Source of the DNA: Methylobacterium segetis
GTDB taxonomy: Bacteria; Pseudomonadota; Alphaproteobacteria; Rhizobiales; Beijerinckiaceae
DNA: 58,470 nt
Direction: 5' to 3'
Assembly: GCF_004348265.1 (NCBI RefSeq)
Contig: NZ_SMNT01000024.1
Span: forward strand, 1 to 58,470
The notes under the pieces are model-generated. The model was not told the origin of the DNA. It made no database searches and saw only the letters and a program-made list of their open reading frames with translations. The number at the start of each line of letters is the position of its first letter. The first letter of the stretch is position 1. This document shows positions 41,085 to 49,876 of this stretch, one piece after another. The position numbers and the translations under genes were made by a program.

Positions 41085-42557
41085 ATGAGGTTCGGCGGAT
41101 CTGATCACGCGGCGATATTGACTGCGCTCGATCAGTCCCAAGGCCGAATCGATTTCGATCTCGACGGGACGATCCTGTCCGCGAACCCGATCATGCTCGC
41201 CCTGCTGGGTTACGATCTCGCCGAGTTGAGGGGCCGCCACCATAGCCAGCTGGTGCCGGAGGCCGAACGGACGAGCGAAGAGTATCGCGCCTTCTGGAAT
41301 GCGCTGCGGGCCGGCCGGTTTCAGGCCCGCGAGTTCAAGCGGATCGCGAAATCCGGGCGCGTCGTCTGGATCCAGGCTTCCTACAACCCGGTCGTCGATC
41401 GTCGCGGGCGCGTCGTGAAGATCGTCAAGGTCGCGGCCGACGTCACGGAGCGCAAGCTGCGCGACGCGATCACAGAGGGCCAGATCGCGGCCCTCCATCG
41501 CTCGCAGGCCGTGATCCACTTCACCCTCGACGGAATGATCACCGACGCGAACGAGAACTTCCTCGCCACGATGGGCTACAGCCTCGACGAGGTGCGCGGC
41601 CGGCATCACAGCCTGTTCGTCTCCGAGGCTGAGCGGGCCTCCCCGGCCTACGCCGCGTTCTGGCGGGCGCTCGCGGCCGGGCAGTATCAGGCCGGCGAGT
41701 TCCAGCGGTTCGGCAAGGCCGGACGGGAGGTCTGGATCTTCGGCGCCTACAACCCGGTCCTCGACGCGGAGGGCAGGCCCTGCGCCGTCGTCAAGTTCGC
41801 CACCGACGTGACGCGGCAGGTCGCCGACCGGAACCGGCGCGTCGCGGGCCAGCAGGCGATCGATGCCGATATCGACGCGATCATGCGGGCGATGACCGAT
41901 GTGGCCCGCCAAGCCCGGTCCACGACCGAGACCGCGGGCCAGACCTCGGGCAACGTGCAGGCCGTCGCCGCGGGCACCGAGGAATTCGCCGCCTCGATCG
42001 AGGAGTTGAGCCGGCACGCCAGCGAATCGAAGGCCGCCTCCGACGAGGCCGTGCGCCGGGCGGGAGAGGCGGGCAGCATCATCGCGAGCCTCACCTCGGC
42101 CGCCGACAAGATCGGCGAGGCGGTCACCCTGATCCGCTCGATCGCGGACCAGACGAACCTTCTCGCGCTCAACGCGACGATCGAGGCGGCCCGCGCCGGC
42201 GAGGCGGGGCGCGGCTTCGCCGTCGTCGCGGCCGAGGTGAAGGCGCTCGCCAACCAATCCTCGCGCGCCACCGAGGAGATCGCCCAGCAGATCGGCGCCG
42301 TCCAGTCCGCGACCGCGCAGGCCGTCGAGTCGATCGAGGGCGTGACGCACACGATCGGCTCCCTGAGCGAGATCTCCCTCAGCGTCGCCTCGGCCGTGAC
42401 CGAGCAGGCCGCAGTGACCCGCGACATGTCGGTGAACATGCAGAACGCCGCCGACAGCGTCGGCATCGTGCGGGGCAGCATGGAGAGCATCGCGGAGGCC
42501 GCGGACGCGGTGGATGCCTCGGTGCGCAAGGTCGCCGCCGCCCGCGCCCTCGCCTGA
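41085..42557 (+). CDS. cytosolic PAS-PAS methyl-accepting chemotaxis protein
   Basis: A 490-residue soluble chemoreceptor without membrane segments. Two tandem PAS domains (about residues 12-125 and 134-247), each with the GRHH(S)xL/F...F motif and a PAC end ([21 protein letters not shown]), suggest sensing of redox, oxygen or a small ligand. The C-terminal signalling domain contains the hairpin tip [40 protein letters not shown], which binds CheA and CheW. No che genes are adjacent. It could therefore feed a distant chemotaxis or motility system; an EcfG-type promoter upstream ties it to general stress. Confidence 0.93.
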   Translation: MRFGGSDHAAILTALDQSQGRIDFDLDGTILSANPIMLALLGYDLAELRGRHHSQLVPEAERTSEEYRAFWNALRAGRFQAREFKRIAKSGRVVWIQASYNPVVDRRGRVVKIVKVAADVTERKLRDAITEGQIAALHRSQAVIHFTLDGMITDANENFLATMGYSLDEVRGRHHSLFVSEAERASPAYAAFWRALAAGQYQAGEFQRFGKAGREVWIFGAYNPVLDAEGRPCAVVKFATDVTRQVADRNRRVAGQQAIDADIDAIMRAMTDVARQARSTTETAGQTSGNVQAVAAGTEEFAASIEELSRHASESKAASDEAVRRAGEAGSIIASLTSAADKIGEAVTLIRSIADQTNLLALNATIEAARAGEAGRGFAVVAAEVKALANQSSRATEEIAQQIGAVQSATAQAVESIEGVTHTIGSLSEISLSVASAVTEQAAVTRDMSVNMQNAADSVGIVRGSMESIAEAADAVDASVRKVAAARALA

Positions 42558-42723
42558 GGCCCCTCACCGGAGCCGCCTCCGCCGGGGCGGGATCCCGGAC
42601 GATCGGGCTCGACGTCTCCATGCCCCGTTTCGAAGCCGCGCCCGGTCGCGGCGGGCCCGATCACGGCCTCCTCCCGGCTTGGCGCGCCGTCGCCGCTGTC
42701 GTCCGGTTTCGGCGGAACGCGTC

Positions 42724-42993
42724 CTAATGCGTTCCGGCGCGCACCGCCTCGACCATGCGGGAGATGGCCTCGACCGAGTGGAAATTCTGCGGGCTGAGGC
42801 AGGCTGGCGGGATCAGGATGTCGAATTCCGCCTCGATCGCCAGCATCAGGTTCACGAGGTCGAGGGAGGTCAGGCCCACATCGACCAGGGCGTCGCTCGG
42901 CCGGAACGCCCGGGCGCCCGCATGCTGGGCCGCGATCTCCTGGGCGAGCGCCATCGCGCGGTCGGCCACCTCGGTCGATTCGATCTGTGACAT
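42724..42993 (-). CDS. acyl/aminoacyl carrier protein (CP1)
   Basis: An 89-residue carrier protein with the phosphopantetheine attachment site VDVGLTSLDLVNLM (Ser43). The surrounding helices are typical (ALAQEIAAQHAGARAF; AEFDILIPPACLSPQNFHSVEAISRMVEAV). The ATG at 42993 was preferred over one 13 codons upstream because family members start close to helix 1. It is divergent from the acyl-CoA-dehydrogenase-like gene across a 285-bp region with a palindrome. The aminoacyl ligase encoded two genes to the right normally has such a small carrier protein as partner, so CP1 is its likely acceptor. Confidence 0.88.
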   Translation of the reverse strand: MSQIESTEVADRAMALAQEIAAQHAGARAFRPSDALVDVGLTSLDLVNLMLAIEAEFDILIPPACLSPQNFHSVEAISRMVEAVRAGTH

Positions 42994-43112
42994 GCTGGTC
43001 TCGCAATCCTGGAATGCTGCGGTTGTGAGCATTCGGCACGAATGTTCACGTGCGATGCCCCGATGTGTGTTGAATAGGTCTCCGGTGGCCGAGGATCAAT
43101 AAGGCCTCAAAT

Positions 43113-43132
43113 TTAACGATAATTCTCGTTAA
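43113..43132. promoter_or_regulatory. perfect palindrome between CP1 and the flavoprotein gene
   Basis: TTAACGA (43113-43119) and TCGTTAA (43126-43132) are perfect 7-nt arms with a 6-nt spacer in the AT-rich middle of the 285-bp divergent promoter region (42994-43278). It is a likely operator for the biosynthetic locus. Confidence 0.5.
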
Positions 43133-43278
43133 TTCGGTTCTGGGCCGATCTCAGTAGTTTTCGAGGATCTCCATAAGGGTGTCTTAGCGGTAGCCGTACT
43201 TACGTTCTCCCGAACGGCGGCCCGCACGCGACCGGTCGCGAATCGGGCCGTGAGGTCTGCGACGGCGCGAGAGGTTCC

Positions 43279-44478
43279 ATGACGATCCAGCACGGCCATG
43301 CGGCCGCCTCCATCGAGAGCGGGAGCGACCTGCAGGCGCGGGCTGCCGCCGCAGCGGCCGTCGCGGCCCTGCACGCCGAGGCCGTGGACCGCGACGCGCG
43401 CTTCCCCGCCGAGGCCGTGGAGGCGTTGCGCGCCGTGCGGCTCCTCGGCGCCGGCATCCCGATCGCGCTCGGCGGCGAGGGCGCCACCACGCAGGATCTC
43501 GCCGAGATCGCCTACGCGCTCGGCCGCGCCTGCTCCTCGACCGCCATGATCTTCGCGATGCACCAGACCAAGGTCGCCTGCCTCGTCCGTCACGGGCGGA
43601 GCGAGCCCTGGTGCGAGGGCGTGATGCGCCGCCTCTCGGCCGAGCAACTCCTCCTGGCCTCCTCGACCACCGAGGGCCAGGGCGGGGGCAATGTCCGCTC
43701 CTCGGCGGCCGCGATCGAGCCGGACGGGGATTTCGTGACCCTGGAGCGTGCCGCGACCGTGATCTCCTACGGGGCGGAGGCCGACGGCATCGTCACCGTG
43801 GCCCGCCGCTCCGCGGACGCCGCCGCCTCTGATCAGGTGCTCTGCGTCTTCCTGAAGGAGGACTACACCCTGGAGCGCCTGAGCGGCTGGGAGACGCTCG
43901 GCATGCGCGGCACCTGCAGCGCGGGGTTCCGGCTGCGCGCCCGCGCGAGATCCGAGCAGGTGCTCGCCGCGCGCTACCAAGAGATCCACGGCCAGACCAT
44001 GACCCCGGTCTCGCACATCCTCTGGTCAAGCGCCTGGGCCGGCATCGCGGCTGGCGCGGTGGACAAGGCCCAGGCCTTCACCCGCACCGCGGCCCGCGGG
44101 GCCGGAGGCCAGGCGCCGCCCGGCGCCGTCCACTACGCCCGCGCCGTCTCCAGCCTGCGCCAGGCCCGCGCCCTGATCGCCCAGGCGATCGACCTGTTCG
44201 CCGATGCGGGCGAGGATCCGTCGCGCCTCTCCGCCCTCGACGTCCAGACGACGTTGACGATGCTCAAGGTCGAGGTCTCGGAACTCGCGGTCGCCGCGGT
44301 GTCGAGCGCGCTGCGCGCCAACGGCCTCGCGGGCTACCGGCAGGACGGCGCGTTCAGCGTCGGTCGCGCGCTCCGCGACATCCTCTCGGCGCCGGTCATG
44401 ATCCACAACGACCGGATCCTGGCGAACCTCTCCACCCTCACCCTGATGTCCCCCGTCGCCGCCTCCCTGCGGGACTGA
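43279..44478 (+). CDS. acyl-CoA dehydrogenase-family flavoprotein
   Basis: A 399-residue FAD enzyme of the acyl-CoA dehydrogenase fold. The helical N-domain (FPAEAVEALRAVRLLGAGIPIALGG) is followed by the flavin-binding middle domain (ASSTTEGQGGGNVRSSAAAIE; GWETLGMRGTCSAGFRL) and a helical C-domain (ALDVQTTLTMLKVEVSELAVAAVSSAL). In pyrrole and related pathways such enzymes oxidise aminoacyl groups held on carrier proteins. Next to an aminoacyl:carrier-protein ligase, that substrate is more likely here than an acyl-CoA. The ATG at 43279 follows GAGAGG. It is the first gene of a four-gene rightward operon. Confidence 0.85.
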   Translation: MTIQHGHAAASIESGSDLQARAAAAAAVAALHAEAVDRDARFPAEAVEALRAVRLLGAGIPIALGGEGATTQDLAEIAYALGRACSSTAMIFAMHQTKVACLVRHGRSEPWCEGVMRRLSAEQLLLASSTTEGQGGGNVRSSAAAIEPDGDFVTLERAATVISYGAEADGIVTVARRSADAAASDQVLCVFLKEDYTLERLSGWETLGMRGTCSAGFRLRARARSEQVLAARYQEIHGQTMTPVSHILWSSAWAGIAAGAVDKAQAFTRTAARGAGGQAPPGAVHYARAVSSLRQARALIAQAIDLFADAGEDPSRLSALDVQTTLTMLKVEVSELAVAAVSSALRANGLAGYRQDGAFSVGRALRDILSAPVMIHNDRILANLSTLTLMSPVAASLRD

Positions 44479-44511
44479 CCGGCCAGGAAATCGCTCACAG
44501 GAGCCGCCCAC

Positions 44512-45444
44512 ATGAACATGAAGGTCATGGACGTGCCGGCCGCGCCGCCGGCGCAGGACCCGCTCGACGCGCTCTTCGACGCGATGTTCCGGCCGATGAA
44601 CGCGCAGGGCGTCTACGCCCGCACCGGCGCCTACGAATCGGTCGTCGAGGCGCTCGCCGCCCTGATCTCCTCGAAGCGCGACGCGGAGACGGAGGTGTTC
44701 CGCTTCCCGCCGGTGATGAGCCGGGCGCATCTGGAGCGCCACGGCTACCTGAAGAGCTTCCCGAACCTGCTGGGCTGCGTCTCCTGCCTCGAGGGCAGCG
44801 AGGCGGAGATCCGCGCGGCGGCCGACCTGCACGCGGCGGGCGGCGACTGGACGGCGGAGCTCGCGACCGCCGATCTCGTGCTGACCCCGGCCGCCTGCTA
44901 CCCCGTCTACCCGATCGCCGCCGCGCGCGGGCCGGTGCCGGCCGGCGGCTACCGCTTCGACGTCGCCTGCGACTGCTTCCGCCGCGAGCCCTCGCCGCAT
45001 CTCGACCGGCTGCAATCCTTCCGCATGCGCGAGTATGTCCGCATCGGCACGCCGGAGCAGGTGCGCGACTTCCGCGAGCGCTGGATCACCCGCGCCACGG
45101 CGCTCGCCGACGACCTCGGCCTGCCCTACCGGATCGAGCAGGCGAGCGACCCGTTCTTCGGCCGCGTCGGGCAGATCATGGCCTTCAGCCAGCTGGAGCA
45201 GTCGCTGAAATTCGAGCTGCTGGTGCCCCTGCGCGGGGAGGCGGCGGGCACGGCCTGCATGAGCTTCAACTACCACCGCGAGCATTTCGGCACGACCTGG
45301 GACCTGCGCGACGCGGCGGGCGAGCCGGCCCATACGGGCTGCGTCGCCTTCGGCATGGACCGGCTCGCGGTGGCGCTCTTCGCCATCCATGGGGGCGACG
45401 TCGCGGGCTGGCCGGAGAGCGTGCGCGCCGCCCTGCGGCTCTGA
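44512..45444 (+). CDS. amino acid--[acyl-carrier-protein] ligase (class II aaRS-like)
   Basis: A 310-residue homologue of the catalytic core of atypical seryl-tRNA synthetases, lacking a tRNA-binding domain. Class II motif 2 (FDVACDCFRREPSPHLDRLQSFRMREYVRIG) and motif 3 (TGCVAFGMDRLAVALF) are intact. Cys129, Glu174 and Cys277 match the zinc-binding Cys/Glu/Cys set. In Bradyrhizobium and Agrobacterium such enzymes (Mocibob and co-workers) activate glycine or alanine and transfer it to the phosphopantetheine arm of a small carrier protein. Two carrier-protein genes lie in this locus. The amino acid used here cannot be read safely from sequence. CAGGAG precedes the ATG. Confidence 0.9.
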   Translation: MNMKVMDVPAAPPAQDPLDALFDAMFRPMNAQGVYARTGAYESVVEALAALISSKRDAETEVFRFPPVMSRAHLERHGYLKSFPNLLGCVSCLEGSEAEIRAAADLHAAGGDWTAELATADLVLTPAACYPVYPIAAARGPVPAGGYRFDVACDCFRREPSPHLDRLQSFRMREYVRIGTPEQVRDFRERWITRATALADDLGLPYRIEQASDPFFGRVGQIMAFSQLEQSLKFELLVPLRGEAAGTACMSFNYHREHFGTTWDLRDAAGEPAHTGCVAFGMDRLAVALFAIHGGDVAGWPESVRAALRL

Positions 45445-45452
45445 CGCGTCGC

Positions 45453-46376
45453 GTGACCCTCGACCCGCACGCCCGGCGCTTCCTCGACATGATCGCCATG
45501 GGCGGCGTGGCCGAGCCGGATGTGGCCGGGCGGCGCGCCTCCCTGCGCAGCCTCGCCCGGCTCGCCGCCCGCGGGGCGGAGCCGGCCGAGACCCGCGACC
45601 TGATCCTGCCCGGCCCCGGCGGACCCCTCCACGCCCGGCTCTACGTGCCGGCGGGCGCCGAGGCGGCCCCCAGCGCCGGGCTCCTCTTCTTCCATGGCGG
45701 CGGCTTCGTCGCGGGCGACCTCGACACCCATGACGGGATCTGCCGGGCGCTGACGGCGGCCTCCGGCTGCCGCACCGTCTCGGTCGCCTACCGGCTCGCC
45801 CCCGAGCACCCCTTTCCTGCCGCGGTCGAGGACGCGCGCGCGAGCCTCGCCTGGGTCGCCGCGCATGCCCCTGCGCTCGGGATCGATCCGGCGCGGCTCG
45901 CGGTCGGCGGCGATTCGGCCGGGGCCGGGCTCGCGGCGCGCCTCGCCCAGGAGGCGCGGGAGCACGGGCCGGCGATCGCCGCACAGATTCTCCTCTGCCC
46001 CGTCCTCGACGGGGTGGGGGAGGGGGCCTCCCGAGCCGACTACGCCAGCGGCTACTTCCTCGACGCGGCGACGATCGCCCGCGACGTCGAGGCCCTCGGC
46101 CTCGCGGGCCTGGACCTAGCCGACCCACGCCTGTCGCCGCTCCGGGCGGCCTCCCTCGCCGGCCTGCCGCCGGCCATCATCCACACCGCCGAGTACGACA
46201 TCGTCCGCGACGACGGCACGGCCTACGCGGCGCGCATCGCGGAGGCGGGCGTGCCCGTCCGCCACACCTGCCATCGGGGCATGATCCACTTCTTCTACGG
46301 CCTCGGCGGCCTCGTCCCGGCGGGCCGGCCGGCCCTGGCGGCGATCGGGCGGGACCTTGCCGAGGTGGTCGGCTGA
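45453..46376 (+). CDS. alpha/beta-hydrolase (HSL-type esterase or thioesterase)
   Basis: A 307-residue hydrolase of the hormone-sensitive-lipase group: oxyanion motif HGGGF (81-85), nucleophile elbow GDSAG (Ser155), then Asp in EYDIVRDDG and His in CHRGMIHFFYG. A cap region lies at the N-terminus (ARRFLDMIAMGGVAEPD). It starts with GTG at 45453, eight bases after the ligase stop, so it is almost certainly in the same operon. In this setting it might release or edit the carrier-bound product, or cleave an ester in the final compound. Cytosolic, no signal peptide. Confidence 0.85.
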   Translation: MTLDPHARRFLDMIAMGGVAEPDVAGRRASLRSLARLAARGAEPAETRDLILPGPGGPLHARLYVPAGAEAAPSAGLLFFHGGGFVAGDLDTHDGICRALTAASGCRTVSVAYRLAPEHPFPAAVEDARASLAWVAAHAPALGIDPARLAVGGDSAGAGLAARLAQEAREHGPAIAAQILLCPVLDGVGEGASRADYASGYFLDAATIARDVEALGLAGLDLADPRLSPLRAASLAGLPPAIIHTAEYDIVRDDGTAYAARIAEAGVPVRHTCHRGMIHFFYGLGGLVPAGRPALAAIGRDLAEVVG

Positions 46377-46446
46377 GGCGCGACCGCACGACGCCCGCAT
46401 GCTACCTCTTCGGGGCTTAGGGTTCTGCCCGCCCCGGAGCCGTCCG

Positions 46447-47250
46447 ATGTCTGCCGCCGCATTCGCCGCCTCCCCCGAGCCGCCCCTCCTCCTGCGGGAG
46501 GACCGGGAGGGCGTCGCGATCCTCACCCTGAACCGGGGGGCGGCGCGCAATGCCCTGTCGCTGGCGCTGATGGAGGCGCTGCTGACGGCGCTCGAGGGGA
46601 TCGGGGCGGATCCGGGGGTGCGGGCCGTCGTCCTGAGGGGGGCGGGACCCGCCTTCTGCGCGGGGCACGACCTCAGGGAGATGCGCGCGAATCCGGGCCG
46701 CGAGGCGGTCGATGCGATCTTCGCTCGATGCACCCGAACGTTGATCGCGATCATCCGGCTGCCGCAGCCGGTGATTGCGCAAGTACACGGCATTGCCACC
46801 GCCGCGGGCTGCCAGCTCGTGGCGACCTGCGACCTCGCGGTGGCCTCGGAGGAGGCGCGCTTCGCCACGCCCGGGGTCGAGATCGGCCTGTTCTGCTCGA
46901 CGCCGATGGTGGCGCTGTCGCGGGCGGTCCCGCGCAAGGCGGCCCTCGAGATGCTGCTCCTCGGCGAGCCGATCGGGGCGGCGGAGGCGCTGCGCATCGG
47001 CCTCGTCAACCGGGTGGTGCCGAGCGACGCGCTGGAGGCCGCGACCCTCGCGCTGGCCCGGGCCATCGCGGAGAAGCCGCGCCGGGTCGTCGCCCTCGGC
47101 AAGGCGGCCTTCGCGCGCCAGGTCGAGCTCGGCCTGGAGGAGGCCTATGCCGAGATGGGCCGGGTGATGGCGGAGAACATGATGATGGCGGAGGCCGCCG
47201 AGGGCATCGACGCCTTCCTGCAGAAGCGGGCGCCGCGCTGGCCCGGGTGA
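46447..47250 (+). CDS. enoyl-CoA hydratase/isomerase (crotonase) family protein
   Basis: A 267-residue crotonase-fold enzyme. The N-terminal LREDREGVAILTLNRGAARNAL, first oxyanion segment AGPAFCAGHDLREM, and second oxyanion segment QVHGIATAAGCQLVATCDLAVA with GVEIGLFCSTPMVAL are clear. The catalytic Glu pair of true hydratases is not obvious (TPGVEIGLF provides one), so hydratase, isomerase and hydrolase activities all remain possible. It is the last gene of the rightward operon, 70 bp after the hydrolase, and converges with the SDR gene at a 7-bp gap. Confidence 0.85.
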   Translation: MSAAAFAASPEPPLLLREDREGVAILTLNRGAARNALSLALMEALLTALEGIGADPGVRAVVLRGAGPAFCAGHDLREMRANPGREAVDAIFARCTRTLIAIIRLPQPVIAQVHGIATAAGCQLVATCDLAVASEEARFATPGVEIGLFCSTPMVALSRAVPRKAALEMLLLGEPIGAAEALRIGLVNRVVPSDALEAATLALARAIAEKPRRVVALGKAAFARQVELGLEEAYAEMGRVMAENMMMAEAAEGIDAFLQKRAPRWPG

Positions 47251-47257
47251 GCCCGGC

Positions 47258-47992
47258 TCAGGCCGTGTTGCCCGCGTCCACCGTCAGCACCGTGCCGGTG
47301 ACGTTGCGGCCGCCCGGCCCGAGCAGGTACTCGACGGCGTGGGCGACGTCCTCGGCGCCCGCGAGGCGGCGGAGCGCGGAGCGGCGCACGATCCGCGCGC
47401 GGCCCTCCGCGCCGAGCCCCTCCGTCATCTCCGTGTCGATGAAGCCCGGCGCCACCGCGTTGACGGTGATGCCGAGATGCCCGACCTCGCGGGCGAGCGA
47501 CTTGGTGAAGCCGACGAGGGAGGCCTTGGTCGCCGCGTAGACCGAGAGGCCGGAATAGCCCGTCGCCGCGATGATCGAGGCGACGTTGACGATGCGCCCG
47601 CCCCCGTCCGCCATCATGCCCCGCACCACGAACTTGGTGAGCATGATCGGCGAGAGGGTGTTGAGCCGGATCAGCGCCTCGATATGCGGGTTCTGCATCG
47701 TGGCGAGCAGCCCCTCGGTGCCGAGGCCGGCATTGTTCACGAGGCCGTGGAGCGTGCCGAACGCGCGCCGGGTCTCGCGCACCAGCGCCGGCAGCGCCTC
47801 GATGTCGGAGAGGTCGGCCGCGCGGAAGCGGATCGAGCCGGTCTCGGCCGCCCGCGCCGCCTCGCTCGCCGCGAGCAGCCCCTCGGATTCGCGCCGCGCC
47901 ACCGCGATCACGTCGTGGCCGCAGGCGGCGAGCCGGGTCGCGATGGCGAGCCCGAGGCCGCGGCTGCCGCCGGTGACGAGGACGTTGGGCAT
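47258..47992 (-). CDS. short-chain dehydrogenase/reductase (FabG-like)
   Basis: A 244-residue classical SDR. The cofactor motif TGGSRGLG is at 7-14, NNAG at about 87, the catalytic YAATK motif in GLSVYAATKASLVGFTKSLA, and the C-terminal VNAVAPGFIDTEMTEGL loop follows. AVARRES after strand 2 favours NADP(H). It resembles 3-oxoacyl-ACP reductases, so it could reduce a keto group on a carrier-bound intermediate. It is downstream of the AMP-ligase with a 16-bp gap and shares its transcript. Confidence 0.88.
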   Translation of the reverse strand: MPNVLVTGGSRGLGLAIATRLAACGHDVIAVARRESEGLLAASEAARAAETGSIRFRAADLSDIEALPALVRETRRAFGTLHGLVNNAGLGTEGLLATMQNPHIEALIRLNTLSPIMLTKFVVRGMMADGGGRIVNVASIIAATGYSGLSVYAATKASLVGFTKSLAREVGHLGITVNAVAPGFIDTEMTEGLGAEGRARIVRRSALRRLAGAEDVAHAVEYLLGPGGRNVTGTVLTVDAGNTA

Positions 47993-48008
47993 CGGGGTCT
48001 CTCCCGGC

Positions 48009-49412
48009 TCAGGCGGGGCGCCGGGCGAGCTTGCCCGCAGCCGTGACGTCGAGGCGGGGCACGATCCTGAGGAGCGCCGGCACCTTGTGCGGGCTGAGCT
48101 CGGCCCGGCAGGCGGCGAGGATCTCCCGGCGGATCGCCTCGGGCGGGCCGGAATCCTCCGCCTCGTCGAGGACGACGCTCGCCTGGACGATCGAGCCGGT
48201 GATCGGGTTGCGCCGGGCCTCGACGAGGGACATCCGCACCCGGGCGTGCCGGTTGATGACCGCCTCGATCTCCTCCGGGTGCACCTTCAGGCCCCCGACA
48301 TTGATGATGCCGCCGCGCCGCCCCACGAAGTGGTAGCGGGCCGCCCCGTCGACGACGCGCTCCTCCACCATGTCGCCCGTGTCGACGAAGCCCTCGGCAT
48401 CCGCGAGCGCGAGCCCGTCCGAGCCGACATAGCCCGAGGCGGTGCGGCGGGAGCGGATGCGCAGCGACCCGTCGACGACCCGCATCTCGACCTCGCCGGG
48501 CCGGCCGACGAAGTCTTTCGGGAAGCCCTCGAGCCCGTCCGTGACCTCGAAGCCGACGCCGGCCTCGGTCGAGGCGTAGGCGTGGCCGATCGAGGCGCGG
48601 GGATAGGCGTCGCGCAGGCCGTCGAGCACCGCCTGGTCGGCGATCTCGCCCGAGAGGCGCAGATAGGCGGGGTCGATCAGGCCCCGGGCCGGGCTCATCA
48701 GCACGCGCCGCCAGTGCGAGGGCGTGCCCGAGACGTGGGTGACGCCGTGGTGCCCCAGCCGGGCGAGATGGTCCGAGACCGGCTCCGCGCCGCCGCCCGA
48801 GAGGACGAGGGAGCCGCCGCCGAGGATCCCGCGCAGGAAGATCTGCAGGCCGCCGTAGCGCCGGATGTCGTAGAAGGTCGCCCAGACCGGCGGCGCGTCC
48901 CCCACGGGGCGCGGCCGGATCGCGGCGGTCAGCCCCGCGAGATCGTGGCGCACGAGCTTGGGCACGCCGGTCGTGCCGGAGGTGAGGAGCAGCCATTCCG
49001 TCGCCCGCTCGAATTCGGGCTCGCGGGCCGCGGGCACGGGCGGCCAGGCGCAGTCGATCAGCGGCAGGGCGTCGAGGCCCGGCAGGGCGGAGCGCGGCCG
49101 GTCGGTCAGGAGGCAGGTCGCGCCCGCGCGCTCCGCGATCACGGGCAGGTGCTCGGGGGCGAGGTCGGGCGGGCACAGCACCACCGCCTCGGCGAGGCCG
49201 TCGACGGCGATCAGCGCGAGCCCGGCGAGGAACTGGTCCCCCATGACGAGGAGGACCCGCTGCCCGCCGACGTCGCCGTTCAGGCAGCTCAGGTCGAGGA
49301 GGTCGGGCAGCGCGACGCCGTGCGCGATCCCCTCGAGCCGACGTGGCGTGCCCGGCGCGCTCGTGCCGCGCGCGAGGGCCTCGCGCAGCGAGCGCGGCTC
49401 AGGCCGCTTCAT
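48009..49412 (-). CDS. AMP-forming acyl/aryl ligase (ANL superfamily), short form
   Basis: A 467-residue adenylating enzyme, shorter than acyl-CoA synthetases (about 550). The P-loop-like motif A3 is LLLTSGTTGVPKLVRHD, A5-like HAYASTEAGVG, the hinge and A8 GRRGGIINVGGLKVHPEEIE, and the C-terminal catalytic Lys in TAAGKLARR. It should activate a carboxylic acid as the AMP ester and load it on CoA or, more likely, on the carrier protein whose gene overlaps its start by 14 nt. This makes a second loading line besides the aminoacyl ligase. Confidence 0.87.
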   Translation of the reverse strand: MKRPEPRSLREALARGTSAPGTPRRLEGIAHGVALPDLLDLSCLNGDVGGQRVLLVMGDQFLAGLALIAVDGLAEAVVLCPPDLAPEHLPVIAERAGATCLLTDRPRSALPGLDALPLIDCAWPPVPAAREPEFERATEWLLLTSGTTGVPKLVRHDLAGLTAAIRPRPVGDAPPVWATFYDIRRYGGLQIFLRGILGGGSLVLSGGGAEPVSDHLARLGHHGVTHVSGTPSHWRRVLMSPARGLIDPAYLRLSGEIADQAVLDGLRDAYPRASIGHAYASTEAGVGFEVTDGLEGFPKDFVGRPGEVEMRVVDGSLRIRSRRTASGYVGSDGLALADAEGFVDTGDMVEERVVDGAARYHFVGRRGGIINVGGLKVHPEEIEAVINRHARVRMSLVEARRNPITGSIVQASVVLDEAEDSGPPEAIRREILAACRAELSPHKVPALLRIVPRLDVTAAGKLARRPA

Positions 49413-49656
49413 CGACCTGCGCAGCCTCGTAGAGGGCCACGAAATCGCCGAGGGTGACCGGAAACTCGATCTCCTCGGAGGCGGTGAAGGGATCGGCGCC
49501 CAGCTCGTCCTCCAGGCGGCTCACTAGGATCGCGAAGCAGAGCGAATCGAGGCCGGATTCGAGCAGCACGAGGTCGTCGGTCAGGGGAGCGAGAACCTTC
49601 TCCTGCTCCGCCGCAACCTGTTCGATGGCCTCGATGATGATGAACCGTGCAGACAT
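49399..49656 (-). CDS. acyl carrier protein (CP2)
   Basis: An 85-residue carrier protein with the phosphopantetheine site in ESGLDSLCFAILVSRLEDELG (Ser38) and normal flanking helices. It overlaps the AMP-ligase start by 14 nt, so the two are made together and CP2 is the likely acceptor of the ligase. It is the first gene of the leftward CP2-ligase-SDR operon; the 220 bp upstream contain no obvious palindrome. Confidence 0.9.
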   Translation of the reverse strand: MSARFIIIEAIEQVAAEQEKVLAPLTDDLVLLESGLDSLCFAILVSRLEDELGADPFTASEEIEFPVTLGDFVALYEAAQVDEAA

Positions 49657-49876
49657 CCCGAAATCCTCGAAAACTCCAGTCCGGGACGGTAAGAGTGGGA
49701 CTGTGCTGCTTCAAGCCGAACAGCGGAATATGGTGAAGAGCTGAAAGTGTTGACGAATACAGTAAATGCCGGAGTCGCGGCGGCCGCTCCCCGCCTCCGG
49801 GCCCGCCCGGTTACGGGGCGTTAACCATGCCCGGGCCATCCTGCGCCGACGTGGGTTCTCAGGACGGGCCGGGGCC

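Noticed and set aside
43279..44478. Flavoprotein, hydratase and SDR as a fatty-acid beta-oxidation cluster
   Set aside because: There is no thiolase or acyl-CoA transferase, and two carrier proteins plus an aminoacyl-CP ligase point to carrier-bound biosynthesis instead.
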